A stretch of DNA of 64,000 nucleotides from Novosphingobium sp. MW5 (GCA_025938935.1 JAPCWB010000001.1:3286001-3350000); one strand, 5' to 3'; positions 25,270 to 34,405 are shown, counted from the stretch's first letter. Numbers and translations are program-made. Notes: generated from the sequence alone by a model not told the origin.

Positions 25270-26244
25270 GCCACTTCGAAGGAAGACAGGTCCTGCGCCA
25301 AGGCAACGGGACCGGCATAATTGCGGGCAATGTCGGCTCGGAACGGCTTGGCAAAGCGTGCGATCGGTCCCGGCGGCGCGGCGTAGTGGGTGAGCACTAA
25401 GCGTCCCACTCCAGCCTTGGACGCCATCAGGCCAATGTCGATCGGCGTGATGTGGTGAGTCGACAAGTGGCGGCGCATCTGGCCGAAAAGTTCGTCGCTC
25501 ATGTCAGGCCGGCTCTTGCGGATGGCGGCGAGGATCGGATCGAGAGCAATCACTTCGCTGACCAGCATGTCGCTGCCTTGCGCCAGACGAGTCACTGCAT
25601 CGCTGGGGCCGGTGTCACCAGTATAGGTGATGGAGCGGCCGCCAAACGCAAAGCGATAGCTCAATGATTGCGCCTCATCCGCCTGCCGCGGCCCGGGGTG
25701 GTCAAAGTGGCTGTTGGCGGCAGCGGTCACAGTGATATCGCCGATCGAAACTTGGGCGCCATCCACCAGCTCGATCACCTCAACCGACGATTCGGGCGGC
25801 GGCGAGGCATTACCCAGCCCGAAGCCAACTCGCGCCTGCGGCTTCATCGCCGAGGAGCGCGCCGTCGACGATCTCGCGCGTGCCGGGCGGGCCATAGACC
25901 TTCAGCTTGCCGGGGATGTTGTTCATCCAGTGCAGGCCGATCACTGCGGGCAGGCCGCCGGTGTGATCCATGTGGTGGTGGCTGATGAAGACGGCAGTGA
26001 GCTGCTGCTGCGCTATTTCGGCGCGGGCAAGCTGGTTCACCGCACCATCGCCGGCGTCGACCAGAATATGCGTTTTCCCCGCGATCAGCAGGTTGGATGG
26101 CTCTGCCCGCTCTGGCGTGGGTATTGGTCCACCCGCCGTGCCCAGAGTGACCCAGCGCAGCGCCGGGCAAGAAGGAGCAGCAAGCGCGGGAAATGCGGCA
26201 AGGGGCAGCGACATCAAGGCCATGGCGGCTGACAATCGGCGCAT
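25260..26244 (-). pseudogene. metallo-beta-lactamase-fold hydrolase, exported (frame broken between about 25848 and 25878)
   Basis: The first frame (ATG 26244) encodes a signal peptide MRRLSAAMALMSLPLAAFPALA and then the MBL metal motif FISHHHMDHTGG, which is HxHxDH. After GPPGTREIVDG the frame shifts by one base; the rest (VGFGLGNASPPPE, ITYTGDTGPSDAV with the bridging Asp, VLTHYAAPPGP with the last His) continues in another frame to 25260. Dropping one base restores about 327 aa. The family includes arylsulfatase- and RNase Z-like phosphodi- or ester hydrolases. Likely periplasmic; substrate unknown. Break probably an artefact. Confidence 0.75.
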
Positions 26245-26334
26245 CGTCTGACTTCTCCCGGCACATTTGTTTTTCGTGACCCGCCATAGGCAATTCAGCA
26301 GTCCGCCATGCAGCGAATTTATGGATGCCAATCT

Positions 26335-26349
26335 ATCTACGCTTCGGAT
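26335..26349. promoter_or_regulatory. ATC-N9-GAT motif between divergent MBL and monooxygenase genes
   Basis: ATC-TACGCTTCG-GAT lies 35 bp upstream of the monooxygenase ATG. ATC-N9-GAT is the NodD core recognition element, and a NodD-like regulator is encoded 2 kb away. By chance such a motif would appear in a few percent of regions this size. Confidence 0.35.
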
Positions 26350-26383
26350 TTGTCCTGCGCGCGGGCGCGGCTAGGAAGGCGAC

Positions 26384-27527
26384 ATGAACGAAGAAAAGAT
26401 CGGGAGTATTGCCAGCGCGCTGATCGTCGGCGGCGGCATCGGGGGAATGGCGACGGCGATCAGCCTCGCCCAGCGGGGAGTCGCGGTCGACCTGATCGAT
26501 CTTGACCCCGAATGGCGCGTCTATGGCGCTGGCATCACCATCACCGGGCCGACCCTGCGCGCGTACAAACACCTCGGCCTGGTCGACAAGATCAAGGCCC
26601 AAGGCGCGATCACGACCGGTGCCTCGCGCGTCCGCCTGTTCAATGGCCAGATCCTGCGAGAGCTGGTTGAACCCGAGCTCGAGGAAGGCCTGCCCGCAAC
26701 CGGCGGCATCATGCGGCCCGTGCTTCACCGCATCATGCAGGAACGCGTGCGCGAGCTGGAAATCCCGGTGCGCCTTGGCCTCACCGTGAGCGAACTGGTG
26801 ACCGTGGACGGCGGCGTGGACGTCACCTTTTCCGACGGCACCAGTGGACGCTATGACCTTGTCATCGGTGCGGACAGCGTGTTTTCCGGCGTGCGCAAGC
26901 TGGCCTTCCCGCACATGGGCGAGCCGGTCGAGACCGGACAGGGCTGCTGGCGCATCTCGATCAAGAAGCCGCCCGAACAGGACATGGGTGAGTTCTATTT
27001 CGGCAGCGACAATCCCTGCGGCATCACCATCTGCGGCGAGGATGCCGTTTACCTCTTCCTGCTCACCCCGCACGTCCACCGCGAAAAGTTCATGGACGAT
27101 GAGGAGCTGTTCACCACGCTCAAGGAGCTGCTCGGCCCCTTCGGCGGCAATGCCGGCTGGATCCGCGACAATATGACCCGCGCGGACTGGATCAATTATC
27201 GCCCGCTCGCCGCCGCCATCCAGCCGCGGCCACTGGTCAAACGGTCGGGTCGTCCTGCTGGGCGACGCCGTTCACGCCACCACCCCGCACCTCGCGTCAG
27301 GCGCGGGCATGGCGGTGGAGAGCGGCATCGTGCTGGCCGAGGAACTGGCGAAGAATGCCACGGTCGAGGAAGCGCTCGCCGCTTACGAAGAGCGCCGCTT
27401 CGATCGCTGCAAGGACGTGATCGATTCCAGCGTCGCTATTGGTCAACTCCAGCTTGATCATGGAAATCCCGGTCAGATTGCCGGCATGATCGAAGGCGCG
27501 CTGCAAAGGCTGAACGCGCCGTATTGA
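26384..27527 (+). pseudogene. FAD-dependent (group A) aromatic monooxygenase, paralogue 2 (frame broken near 27230-27240)
   Basis: Flavoprotein hydroxylase similar to the one at 20013-21137: N-terminal IVGGGIGGMATAISLAQRG, then VIGADSVFSGVRKL. The first frame fails after IQPRP; the second frame resumes with WSNGRVVLLGDAVHATTPHL and runs to the stop at 27527. The conserved PW-x-x-GRVVLLGD pattern is restored by removing one base from GCCACTGG at 27230-27236, giving about 380 aa. AGGAAGG precedes the ATG. It would hydroxylate a phenolic intermediate. A sequence error is more likely than decay, since no other lesion is present. Confidence 0.85.
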
Positions 27528-27595
27528 TTGTTCATCGCGCTCTGGCTGATAAGCAAACCGGAAGAGCCGATCGGCCATACGGAAGGGAGAGCACG

Positions 27596-28660
27596 GTGGA
27601 ATTCAATCGACGCGAATGGCTGGGCGCAGGCGCGGCACTTGCCGGGATGGCCGCTCTGCCAAAGGTGGCGCAAGCTCAGGCGGCGTACACGGTTCCGGAG
27701 AGCATGATCCACCCCGAGCTGCGGCCCATCCTCCGCCAGTTCACCAGCACATTCGCTAAGATGCCTGCTTGGACGGTTGCCAACCTGCCAGAGCTGCGCA
27801 AGCCCTTCCCCTTCGCCGATTTCACGCCGCTGGCCACCGTTCCATATGAGCGGAAGGTCATTCCTGTGGGCAAGCCGCACCCGGACGTGCCGATCTATGT
27901 GATCAATGCGAAGCCCGGCACCAGCCGCCCCGCTATCCTGCACACGCACGGCGGCGGCTATGTCACAGGATCGGCAGAGACCTCTGTGCGCCAGATGCAG
28001 GAGCTTGCCGCCAAGCTCGACTGCGTTGTGGTCACGGTCGAATACCGCCTTGCGCCGGAAACGACTTATGCCGGGTCGATGGAGGACAATTACGCGGGTT
28101 TGAAATGGCTCCACGCCAATGCGGAATCGCTTGGCGTCGACCGCAGCCGCATCGCGGTGATGGGCGAAAGCGCGGGCGGCGGCCATGCGGCGATCCTTGC
28201 CCTGCTGGCGCGCGACCGGGGCGAGGTACCGCTCTGCTTCCAGTGCCTGATCTATCCCATGCTCGATGACCGCACCGGCACCACGCGCAAGGTGCAGCCT
28301 TGGGTCGGCGCGCTGGGATGGACACCGGCGCAGAACCGCTTTGGCTGGGAGAGCTTTCTGGGCGGCAAGCCGGGCGGCGCGAAGGCTCCGAAATACGCCG
28401 TTCCGGCGCGCATGGCAGACCTCAACGGCCTGCCGCCCGCCTTCATCGCCGTCGGCACGCTCGATCTGTTTTGCGATGAGGATATCGATTACGCGCAGCG
28501 GCTGAACAATGCGGGCGCACAGACCGAGCTGGTGGTCGTGCCGGGCGCGATCCACGGCTTCGACCTGATCGCGCTGATGTCCAAGGCCAAGCTTGGTTAC
28601 TGGTTCGAAGGCGTCAAGCTCAATGCCCTGCGGCGGGGATTAGGCCTCCCCGCCGCCTGA
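27596..28660 (+). CDS. alpha/beta hydrolase (hormone-sensitive lipase family) with Tat signal
   Basis: 354-aa esterase. The oxyanion-hole motif HTHGGGYV is near residues 117-124, the nucleophile motif GESAGGG near 188, and the acid/base residues follow in DLFCDEDIDY and GAIHGFD. The N terminus, from a GTG at 27596 with GGGAG six bases upstream, has NRREWLGAGAALAGMAALP and a Gln-Ala cleavage site, a twin-arginine export signal. So it probably acts folded in the periplasm, cleaving an ester to release an aromatic for uptake. The open frame continues upstream to TTG 27524. Confidence 0.88.
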   Translation: MEFNRREWLGAGAALAGMAALPKVAQAQAAYTVPESMIHPELRPILRQFTSTFAKMPAWTVANLPELRKPFPFADFTPLATVPYERKVIPVGKPHPDVPIYVINAKPGTSRPAILHTHGGGYVTGSAETSVRQMQELAAKLDCVVVTVEYRLAPETTYAGSMEDNYAGLKWLHANAESLGVDRSRIAVMGESAGGGHAAILALLARDRGEVPLCFQCLIYPMLDDRTGTTRKVQPWVGALGWTPAQNRFGWESFLGGKPGGAKAPKYAVPARMADLNGLPPAFIAVGTLDLFCDEDIDYAQRLNNAGAQTELVVVPGAIHGFDLIALMSKAKLGYWFEGVKLNALRRGLGLPAA

Positions 28661-28667
28661 CGTTTTC

Positions 28668-29468
28668 TCAGTCTTCGAAGATCGCCACGGCCCGGGTCCA
28701 GCCGGCGCTGGCACCCTTGATCTTGTGCGGGAAGCACGAGATCATGAAGCCGGTCGAAGGTATGGCTTCCAAGTTGTGCATCTTTTCGATGTGGCAATAG
28801 CCGATGTCGACCCCGGCGCGGTGGCCTTCCCAGATCAGCTTCGGATTGCCGGTTTCCTTGACCTTTTGCGCAGTGTGGCTGAACGGCGCGTCCCATGACC
28901 AGGCATCGGTGCCGGTCACGCGCACGCCGCGCTCCAGCAGGTACATGGTCGCTTCATAGCCCACACCCGCGCCGATCCCGACATAGTTGGGATCGCGGTT
29001 GGCCAGCGCCATGCCGGCCGCGGTGTTGACGACGACGATATCGAGCGGCTTCAGATCGTGTCCGATGCGGTTAAGCTCATCCTCAACGTCCTGCGCGGTG
29101 ACGACATAGCCATCCGGCTTGTCGCGGAAATCGAGTTTCACGCCGGGGTTGAAGAACCATTCGAGCGGCATCTGGTCGATCGTCTGCGCCGGCCGCGAAC
29201 CGCCGGGGAGCGCGGCGTCCTGCGTCGGGTGATAGTGCCACGGCGCGTCGACATGGGTGCCGCTGTGCGTGGTCAGCTTGACCCATTCCGCCGCGCAGAA
29301 CGGCTGGCCGCCATGCATGCCCTCGGCCTGCTCGGGATCGAACCAGTGGCCAAGCTCATGCTTGGTTTCGGCATGGACTTCGTAAGTGATGGTCGGCTTG
29401 AGGAACGGCGGATCGCTGATGATGTCATTCTCAAGCGTCATCGACAGGTCGACGTAACGGCGGGTCAT
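28668..29468 (-). CDS. cyclase family protein (KynB-like metal hydrolase)
   Basis: 266 aa of the cyclase/kynurenine formamidase family. The metal-binding signature HSGTHVDAPWHYHP (about residues 69-82) and a downstream GTDAWSWDAPF are visible. Such enzymes hydrolyse amides, lactones or act as isomerases. The ATG at 29468 overlaps the stop of the upstream hydrolase (ATGA), so the two products likely work in series. The third gene of the dioxygenase-hydrolase-cyclase operon. Probably opens a lactone or activated ring-fission product. Confidence 0.87.
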   Translation of the reverse strand: MTRRYVDLSMTLENDIISDPPFLKPTITYEVHAETKHELGHWFDPEQAEGMHGGQPFCAAEWVKLTTHSGTHVDAPWHYHPTQDAALPGGSRPAQTIDQMPLEWFFNPGVKLDFRDKPDGYVVTAQDVEDELNRIGHDLKPLDIVVVNTAAGMALANRDPNYVGIGAGVGYEATMYLLERGVRVTGTDAWSWDAPFSHTAQKVKETGNPKLIWEGHRAGVDIGYCHIEKMHNLEAIPSTGFMISCFPHKIKGASAGWTRAVAIFED

Positions 29469-30622
29469 GCTGTGTGTCCTCCAAGCGTTTCAGCGAACCA
29501 GTCGGCAATATAGTCGATGGCAAATGCGTGGTTGTCGGCGCCGACGTGTTCCACCCCGCCCTCGCGCGGCGTGAACCACTTGAGTTCGCGGCGCGGCGAA
29601 TTGACCAGCTGGTCATAGGCCTGCTGGGCGTAGTCGGGCGAAATCTGGCGGTCGTTGACCCCGTGCGTGACGAGGAACGGCACCTTGATGCGGTCCATGT
29701 GGCCGTTGAGGTTCATGTCCTTCGACTTCTCCAGGAAGTCGTCCATGTCCTTCGCGCCGAACACCCAGAACACGTGGCCCCAGTAGTGCGGCACGGGGTT
29801 TTCGCCCTCGCGCTTCATCCGCTTGTACTGCACCTCGTGCCAGTTGTGGTTCGCGCCCCAAGCCGCGCCGCTCTTGAAGCGCGGTTCATAGGCCACCGCG
29901 CGCGGGGCAAAGTGACCGCCAAGCGAGATGCCGGTCATGCCGATGGCGTCCTTGTCCACATCGTCGCGGGTTTCGAGGTAATCGACGTAGGCCGAGGCCC
30001 AGCGTTCGCTGTAGGGCGTGGCTGGCAGGCCCTGCAGCCGCAGCGCCTCGCCGGTGCCGGGCTGGTCAACGCAGAGCGTATGGATGCCGCGCTTGGCGAG
30101 TGCGGCAGCCACGCCGCCCATCCACAGCATTTCCTTCATCGAATCGAGGCCGTTGCAATAGACCACGCAGGGCGCGGGGCCATCGACCGCAGCCTTGTGG
30201 AACAGACCGGTGATTTCCTTGCCCTCATAAGGGATCGCAATCCGCTCCACCGGGTCACCGGCCAGCTGCGTGCCCTTCAGGAAGTTGCCGATGGCCTTGG
30301 CATAGGTTTCCGCACGGCCCGGTGAGCCATGTGCCTGCATACGCTCGCCCGTCTGGTAGTAGATCGCCGAGCGCTTGAGCTTGTTGCCCGCCGAATACAT
30401 GCGGCCCGCAGCGATATCCTCGTTGGCAAGGTCGGTCAGCTTGTCGGCCATCCTGACCCATTCGACCATGAATTCGTGCGTACCGGCATCTTCGCCCGCT
30501 TCGGCCTTGCCCTTCAGCGCTTCGATGATGTCGATAATCTCGCCGATGCGGCCGCCATTTTCCATGGCGATCGAGACGGACAGGTTCCAGACGTAGTTCG
30601 GGAACGGTTCGAAAAGTGCCAT
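29465..30622 (-). CDS. alpha/beta hydrolase, FrsA/2,6-dihydroxypseudooxynicotine hydrolase-like
   Basis: 385 aa with a helical N-terminal domain (EIIDIIEALKGKAEAGED) and an alpha/beta hydrolase core: the strand CVVYCNGLDSMKEM supplies the oxyanion hole, GISLGGH the nucleophile (about residue 232), GVNDRQI the acid and HVGADNH the His. DHPON-hydrolase-like proteins of this layout cleave C-C bonds in vinylogous keto acids. Placed directly after an extradiol dioxygenase, it is the probable ring-fission-product hydrolase. Confidence 0.85.
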   Translation of the reverse strand: MALFEPFPNYVWNLSVSIAMENGGRIGEIIDIIEALKGKAEAGEDAGTHEFMVEWVRMADKLTDLANEDIAAGRMYSAGNKLKRSAIYYQTGERMQAHGSPGRAETYAKAIGNFLKGTQLAGDPVERIAIPYEGKEITGLFHKAAVDGPAPCVVYCNGLDSMKEMLWMGGVAAALAKRGIHTLCVDQPGTGEALRLQGLPATPYSERWASAYVDYLETRDDVDKDAIGMTGISLGGHFAPRAVAYEPRFKSGAAWGANHNWHEVQYKRMKREGENPVPHYWGHVFWVFGAKDMDDFLEKSKDMNLNGHMDRIKVPFLVTHGVNDRQISPDYAQQAYDQLVNSPRRELKWFTPREGGVEHVGADNHAFAIDYIADWFAETLGGHTA

Positions 30623-30625
30623 CGA

Positions 30626-31528
30626 TCAGGCCTCCGACGCTTCGAACAGGCCCGGATTGGGCGCGGGATGCGGCATGGTCTGCGGACCGCCGATGCCGAT
30701 GCCCCACTGGTCCATCACCAGCGGCGCAGGCGTGTAAGTGGTCGGCTGATGGCTCTCGAAATCGACCTCTTCCAGCTCGGAAGTGTATTCCACCGCGAAC
30801 CCGCACGGGGTGACAAAGTAGGAGAAGGTGTTGTTGCCGGCCGTGTGGCGGCCTGGGCCCCACTGGATATTGGTGCCGGACTGCTTCAGCCGGTGGATGC
30901 CGCGCATCATGCCGTCCACGCAGGTCATGTCATAAGCGACATGGTTGAGGCACGGCGGCCCGGGCAGGATGGCGATGCGGTGGTGCGCCGAATTGCAGCG
31001 CAGGAAACCCATGAAATCGCCCAGCCAGTCGGACACCTTCATGCCCAGCACATCGACGAACCAGGCCATCAGTGCATGGTGATCGGGCGAGTGGAAGACG
31101 ATGTGGCTGATCTTTACCGGTACGCCGTCCCAGCGCGCGACATCGGCCATTTCGCCGCGCGCGACGTCGCTCGACACTTCGAACATCATGCCGTCGGGGT
31201 TGAAGAAGCGGAAGCCATAACCGCCGCCCGGCGTGGTCAGCTCTCGCGGTTCGTGCACGATCTTGCAGCCCGAAGCCGCCACCTTGTCCCGCAGCGCGTC
31301 GACATCGGCGCGGCTATCCGCAGCAAAGGCGACGACGTCTACACGATTCACATCGCCCGAACGCAGGCGCACGACATGGTGTTCGTCATGTCCCTTGGCC
31401 TTGAACCAGGCCATGCCATCGTCTGACGGCACGGGATCGAGGCCCCACTTTTCGGTGTAGTAGGCGCGTTCCGCCTCAAGGTCGGTAACGGAATATCCAA
31501 CATAGCGGATTTCGCTGATGCGGCTCAT
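30626..31528 (-). CDS. VOC-family extradiol ring-cleavage dioxygenase 2
   Basis: 300-aa two-domain type I extradiol dioxygenase (2,3-dihydroxybiphenyl dioxygenase-like). The N-terminal domain starts EIRYVGYSVTDL; the C-terminal domain gives iron ligands His in SHIVFHSPD, His in LNHVAYDM and Glu in FAVEYTSE, with Tyr and His acid-base candidates between. GGGAGACCT precedes the ATG. First gene of a three-gene operon with a C-C hydrolase and a cyclase, the classic meta-cleavage module. Confidence 0.9.
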   Translation of the reverse strand: MSRISEIRYVGYSVTDLEAERAYYTEKWGLDPVPSDDGMAWFKAKGHDEHHVVRLRSGDVNRVDVVAFAADSRADVDALRDKVAASGCKIVHEPRELTTPGGGYGFRFFNPDGMMFEVSSDVARGEMADVARWDGVPVKISHIVFHSPDHHALMAWFVDVLGMKVSDWLGDFMGFLRCNSAHHRIAILPGPPCLNHVAYDMTCVDGMMRGIHRLKQSGTNIQWGPGRHTAGNNTFSYFVTPCGFAVEYTSELEEVDFESHQPTTYTPAPLVMDQWGIGIGGPQTMPHPAPNPGLFEASEA

Positions 31529-31652
31529 AGGTCTCCCTCTCAGATCGTCTGGACAACCGCCGCTGCCCGGCCGCAGCGCAGCCAGAGGGTCGGCGATCCC
31601 TTGTCGCCTTCCCTAGCAGATCGGCAAAACCATGCTGACGATTTATTCGCTT

Positions 31653-31679
31653 CGTTCCAATCGATCCGGTCGATAGGAC
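31653..31679. promoter_or_regulatory. candidate operator upstream of the extradiol dioxygenase 2 operon
   Basis: CGTTCCAATCGATCC followed by GGTCGATAGGAC forms a dyad (TCCAATCGA / TCGATAGGA, eight of nine). The left half, read on the minus strand, matches GGATCGATAGGAACG at 14748 in 14 of 15 positions. The dyad also contains ATC-N9-GAT (31660-31674), the NodD core. It is about 130 bp upstream of the ATG. Confidence 0.5.
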
Positions 31680-31694
31680 AAACGCCTCGCACGC

Positions 31695-31726
31695 AAAAAA
31701 GGGCGACCGGATGACCCTGGCCGCCC
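31695..31726 (-). terminator. Rho-independent terminator of the 34325-31768 operon
   Basis: On the minus strand GGGCGGCC and GGTCGCCC can pair around a short loop and are followed by TTTTTT. It lies about 40 bp past the stop at 31768 and insulates the dioxygenase operon from the genes upstream. Confidence 0.75.
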
Positions 31727-31767
31727 TGTTTGAACACGTGCTGCCCAGCGCTTGGGCCGCAGGCTGA

Positions 31768-32361
31768 TCAGAACTTCAGGTTCTGCGAAATCCTGCGGAA
31801 ATCTTCGAGGTCCTTGCCGAAAAAGTAGATCGCCGGCGCCTCGTAAGTCACCATGTAAAGCTTCTTGTTGATGATCGTCGCCACGGCCTCGCCCTTGCGC
31901 TCAACTTCATCTTCGCCGCGCATGTAGGAATAGGTGAAGCGGATCGCCTGCTTGCCGTTTATGGTGGCAAGGTCCTGGCTATCAATGTTCATCCGGTTGA
32001 CCTGATACTGGCTGCGATAGGTCGATTCCAGCAAGGTGGGAATGTCAGGCAGAAGCATGTTCCCAGCGATTTTCGGCAGCGGTGCTTCTTTCTTGTTGCG
32101 TTCCTTGTAGATCGGCAGGCCGGGAGCAATCCCGCCAAAGAACGACACCTTGTTGAGATTGTCGCCATCGCGCGTCCAGGTTTCGACGCCCGGTCCGTCG
32201 GTACGGCTGAGCTTGTTCCATTCCCCCGATGTGGTCGTTGTGATGGTCGATTTGGCAATGCCCTTGTGCTCGCCGGGGGCGATAAGCGAATTCGCGCTCG
32301 CCCCGCCGGCCTGAACCAGCACAAGTGCGGCGATGATCAGGTTAGTTTTCATTTTCATCAT
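31768..32361 (-). CDS. exported protein of unknown function
   Basis: About 197 aa. The N terminus MKMKTNLIIAALVLVQAGGASA is a clear signal peptide. The mature part has no family I recognise; it is mixed alpha/beta by composition, with a central Lys-rich stretch (KERNKKEAPLPK) and an ending YFFGKDLEDFRRISQNLKF. The ATG at 32361 follows the M48 peptidase stop by one base, with AGGAAA upstream. It is the last gene of an operon of three exported products and may work with the peptidase. Confidence 0.75.
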   Translation of the reverse strand: MMKMKTNLIIAALVLVQAGGASANSLIAPGEHKGIAKSTITTTTSGEWNKLSRTDGPGVETWTRDGDNLNKVSFFGGIAPGLPIYKERNKKEAPLPKIAGNMLLPDIPTLLESTYRSQYQVNRMNIDSQDLATINGKQAIRFTYSYMRGEDEVERKGEAVATIINKKLYMVTYEAPAIYFFGKDLEDFRRISQNLKF

Positions 32362-32362
32362 C

Positions 32363-33568
32363 TTAGTTTCCTGCCAGCATCTTGATGACATTTATGTCCG
32401 AGGCATCGGGCTTCAACGCCAGATATTGCTTTAACGAGGCCTTGCCTTCGGCTTCCTGCCCGTTCCTAAGCAGCGAAAGACCCAGTTCGCGATGCACCTC
32501 TGGCGCGGTGTAACCCTTGGCAATCGCCTCTCGGAACAAGTCGGCAGCCGTCGCCAGATCGCGCGGATTGGCCCGCTGGCGGAAAAGCTCACCACGGGCG
32601 AAAAGCAGGTCCCCGGTCCAGCCTTCAACCTGTGACAGCGTCTGCAACAGGTGCTCACTGCCACCAAAGTCATTGGATTTGACCTGAGCCGCCAGCAGAC
32701 GCGGCATGAAGGGGCGAAGGGCCTCGCGGTATTCCTTGGCGCGCAGTTCGCCCTGCTTGCCCAGCTTGTCCGCCTCCGCCTTGAGATAGGCCGCGCGCTC
32801 AGGCGTCGCCGGGTGCGTACCGAAAAAGTCCGCCTTGTATTCGCGCCCCGGCTTGAGCCCGCGGGCAACCGAGCGCGCATCGGCTTCGGCCATGATGTAC
32901 TGCCACACCTGCGAAGCGGCGTGCGGATCATAGGGCGAATTGGCCATGTACTTGAAGCTCAGCATGTCGGCCGCGGCTTCCTGGTCTCGGCTGAACTTGA
33001 AGTAAGTTCCGATCACGGCGATCTGCAGCGATGACGCCGCATCGGACATGCTGGTTCCGCCGCCGTAATAGGCCCCTGCCGCGCCGATCACCCCGATCCA
33101 GGCGGCAAGCCCCGCTGCATCGCGCGCCTTCTTGATGCCCATCACACCGTGCCGCAATTCAAAATGGGCGAATTCGTGCCCGAGGATGGAAGCCAGTTCT
33201 GCTTCGTTCCGGGCGCGCAGCAAGAGGCCGGTCCACACCCGCATGGTCCCGTTGGGCGCCATCGACGCGTTGAACTGCGGCACCTCGACGATGTAAATGC
33301 GGGCGCTGTTGCAGCGGTCTTCGCCCACCTGACGGCACAACACGCCTTTGACATATTTGGCGAGCGCATCGTCGCGAACGAGCAGGGCGGAATCGCGGAG
33401 CACGCGCTCGCCTTCGTCGGCCTCCATCCACAGGCCGCGCTCGTCCTTGGTTTGCGGCTCATAGGCCTTGGCATAAGGCGGCAGCGGGTCTGCCGCCCGG
33501 GCAGGCACGGATGCCGTGCCGGTAACAGCGAGAGCCGCCAGCAGGGCCGCCCTAAGTGCGCCGCACAC
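32363..33568 (-). CDS. M48-family metallopeptidase with C-terminal repeat region, exported
   Basis: About 401 aa. A GTG at 33568 begins a signal peptide (CGALRAALLAALAVTGTASVPARA). The M48 zinc motif HEFAH is near residue 127, with the third ligand in SRDQEAAADML. The C-terminal third looks like TPR-type helical repeats (LFREAIAKGYTAPEVHRELGLSLLRNGQEAEG), as in BepA/LoiP-type periplasmic proteases that watch over outer-membrane proteins. It overlaps the upstream gene by 17 bases and is coupled to it. Confidence 0.87.
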   Translation of the reverse strand: MCGALRAALLAALAVTGTASVPARAADPLPPYAKAYEPQTKDERGLWMEADEGERVLRDSALLVRDDALAKYVKGVLCRQVGEDRCNSARIYIVEVPQFNASMAPNGTMRVWTGLLLRARNEAELASILGHEFAHFELRHGVMGIKKARDAAGLAAWIGVIGAAGAYYGGGTSMSDAASSLQIAVIGTYFKFSRDQEAAADMLSFKYMANSPYDPHAASQVWQYIMAEADARSVARGLKPGREYKADFFGTHPATPERAAYLKAEADKLGKQGELRAKEYREALRPFMPRLLAAQVKSNDFGGSEHLLQTLSQVEGWTGDLLFARGELFRQRANPRDLATAADLFREAIAKGYTAPEVHRELGLSLLRNGQEAEGKASLKQYLALKPDASDINVIKMLAGN

Positions 33569-34325
33569 GGTTATTTTTCCCTGCAGTCGCAGCAACCTCG
33601 GGCGCGCGGCCGGGGAAGCCCTGGAGCAATTGCTCAACCCGCTTCACCGCTCCTTCCGGAGTACGCAGGTCTCCGCCCATCTGCCGGTCGGCATTGAGCC
33701 AGACCAGTTCACCCGTCCTGAGATCAATCAGGCCGGCATGACCCCAGTGGACCCCAGAGGTAACCGAGACGCCGCCCATGGCAGCGAACAGCTGGAGCAT
33801 CTTGCGGCCTGCCGAACCGTAGCCGTCATAAGTGTTGATGAAGAGCGCATAGTCCGCGCCCTTGAGCGAGGTCAGATCGGCAATTCCTGTGCCGACGCCC
33901 CATTCGAAGGTATCCTTGCGCTTCTTTGTAGGTAGCCGGTTGCCGGGAAAGAACTGGTATTCGATCACCGAGTCCGCGAGCGTGCCGAACAGGTTCGAAT
34001 ACTGCGTGGCCATGGCAGCATCGCCGCTGACCCCTTCCTCGTACTCGATCACGGTATTGCCAAGATTGCCCTGGTTCGCCTTCAGCGCCTTGGCGACATA
34101 TTCGCGCGCATTAGCCGTCCATTCTGCGTTCGGGGTGATGACCCCGCCGGTGGACTGTGAGCCAACCCTGATCGTCGGGCGCATCAGCACGATCTTGACC
34201 GTGCCGGGCTGCAGTTTGAACCCGGGTTTGGTCGCGCTCTTGTCCTGAGCAATGGCCGATGGCGCAAATGCGGCAAATAGCAAGGCGAGCGCAGCCGCGG
34301 CCGCGCGCGCAAATCCAGTTTTCAT
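33552..34325 (-). CDS. exported protein of unknown function
   Basis: About 257 aa with signal peptide MKTGFARAAAAALALLFAAF...AIA. The mature protein contains VKIVLMRPTIRVGSQSTGG and, later, GYGSAGRKMLQLFAAMGG and GHAGLIDLRTGELVWLNAD, a pattern seen in periplasmic or outer-membrane-associated proteins of unknown role. GGGGAAA precedes the chosen ATG; the frame opens at 34340. First gene of the operon with the M48 peptidase. Confidence 0.75.
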   Translation of the reverse strand: MKTGFARAAAAALALLFAAFAPSAIAQDKSATKPGFKLQPGTVKIVLMRPTIRVGSQSTGGVITPNAEWTANAREYVAKALKANQGNLGNTVIEYEEGVSGDAAMATQYSNLFGTLADSVIEYQFFPGNRLPTKKRKDTFEWGVGTGIADLTSLKGADYALFINTYDGYGSAGRKMLQLFAAMGGVSVTSGVHWGHAGLIDLRTGELVWLNADRQMGGDLRTPEGAVKRVEQLLQGFPGRAPEVAATAGKNNRVRRT

Positions 34326-34405
34326 GGCAAGTTTCCCCAAGAGCCTCCACCGCCGAGCCTATCGCAGGATTTGCGGCGCGCAAGGGGCAGCTTGTAAAAA
34401 CTGGT

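Noticed and set aside
12483..31528. Catabolic cluster as a recently acquired mobile island
   Set aside because: No flanking tRNA, integrase, direct repeats or obvious base-composition change; repeat copy 2 lies inside it, but the same element also occurs beside housekeeping genes.
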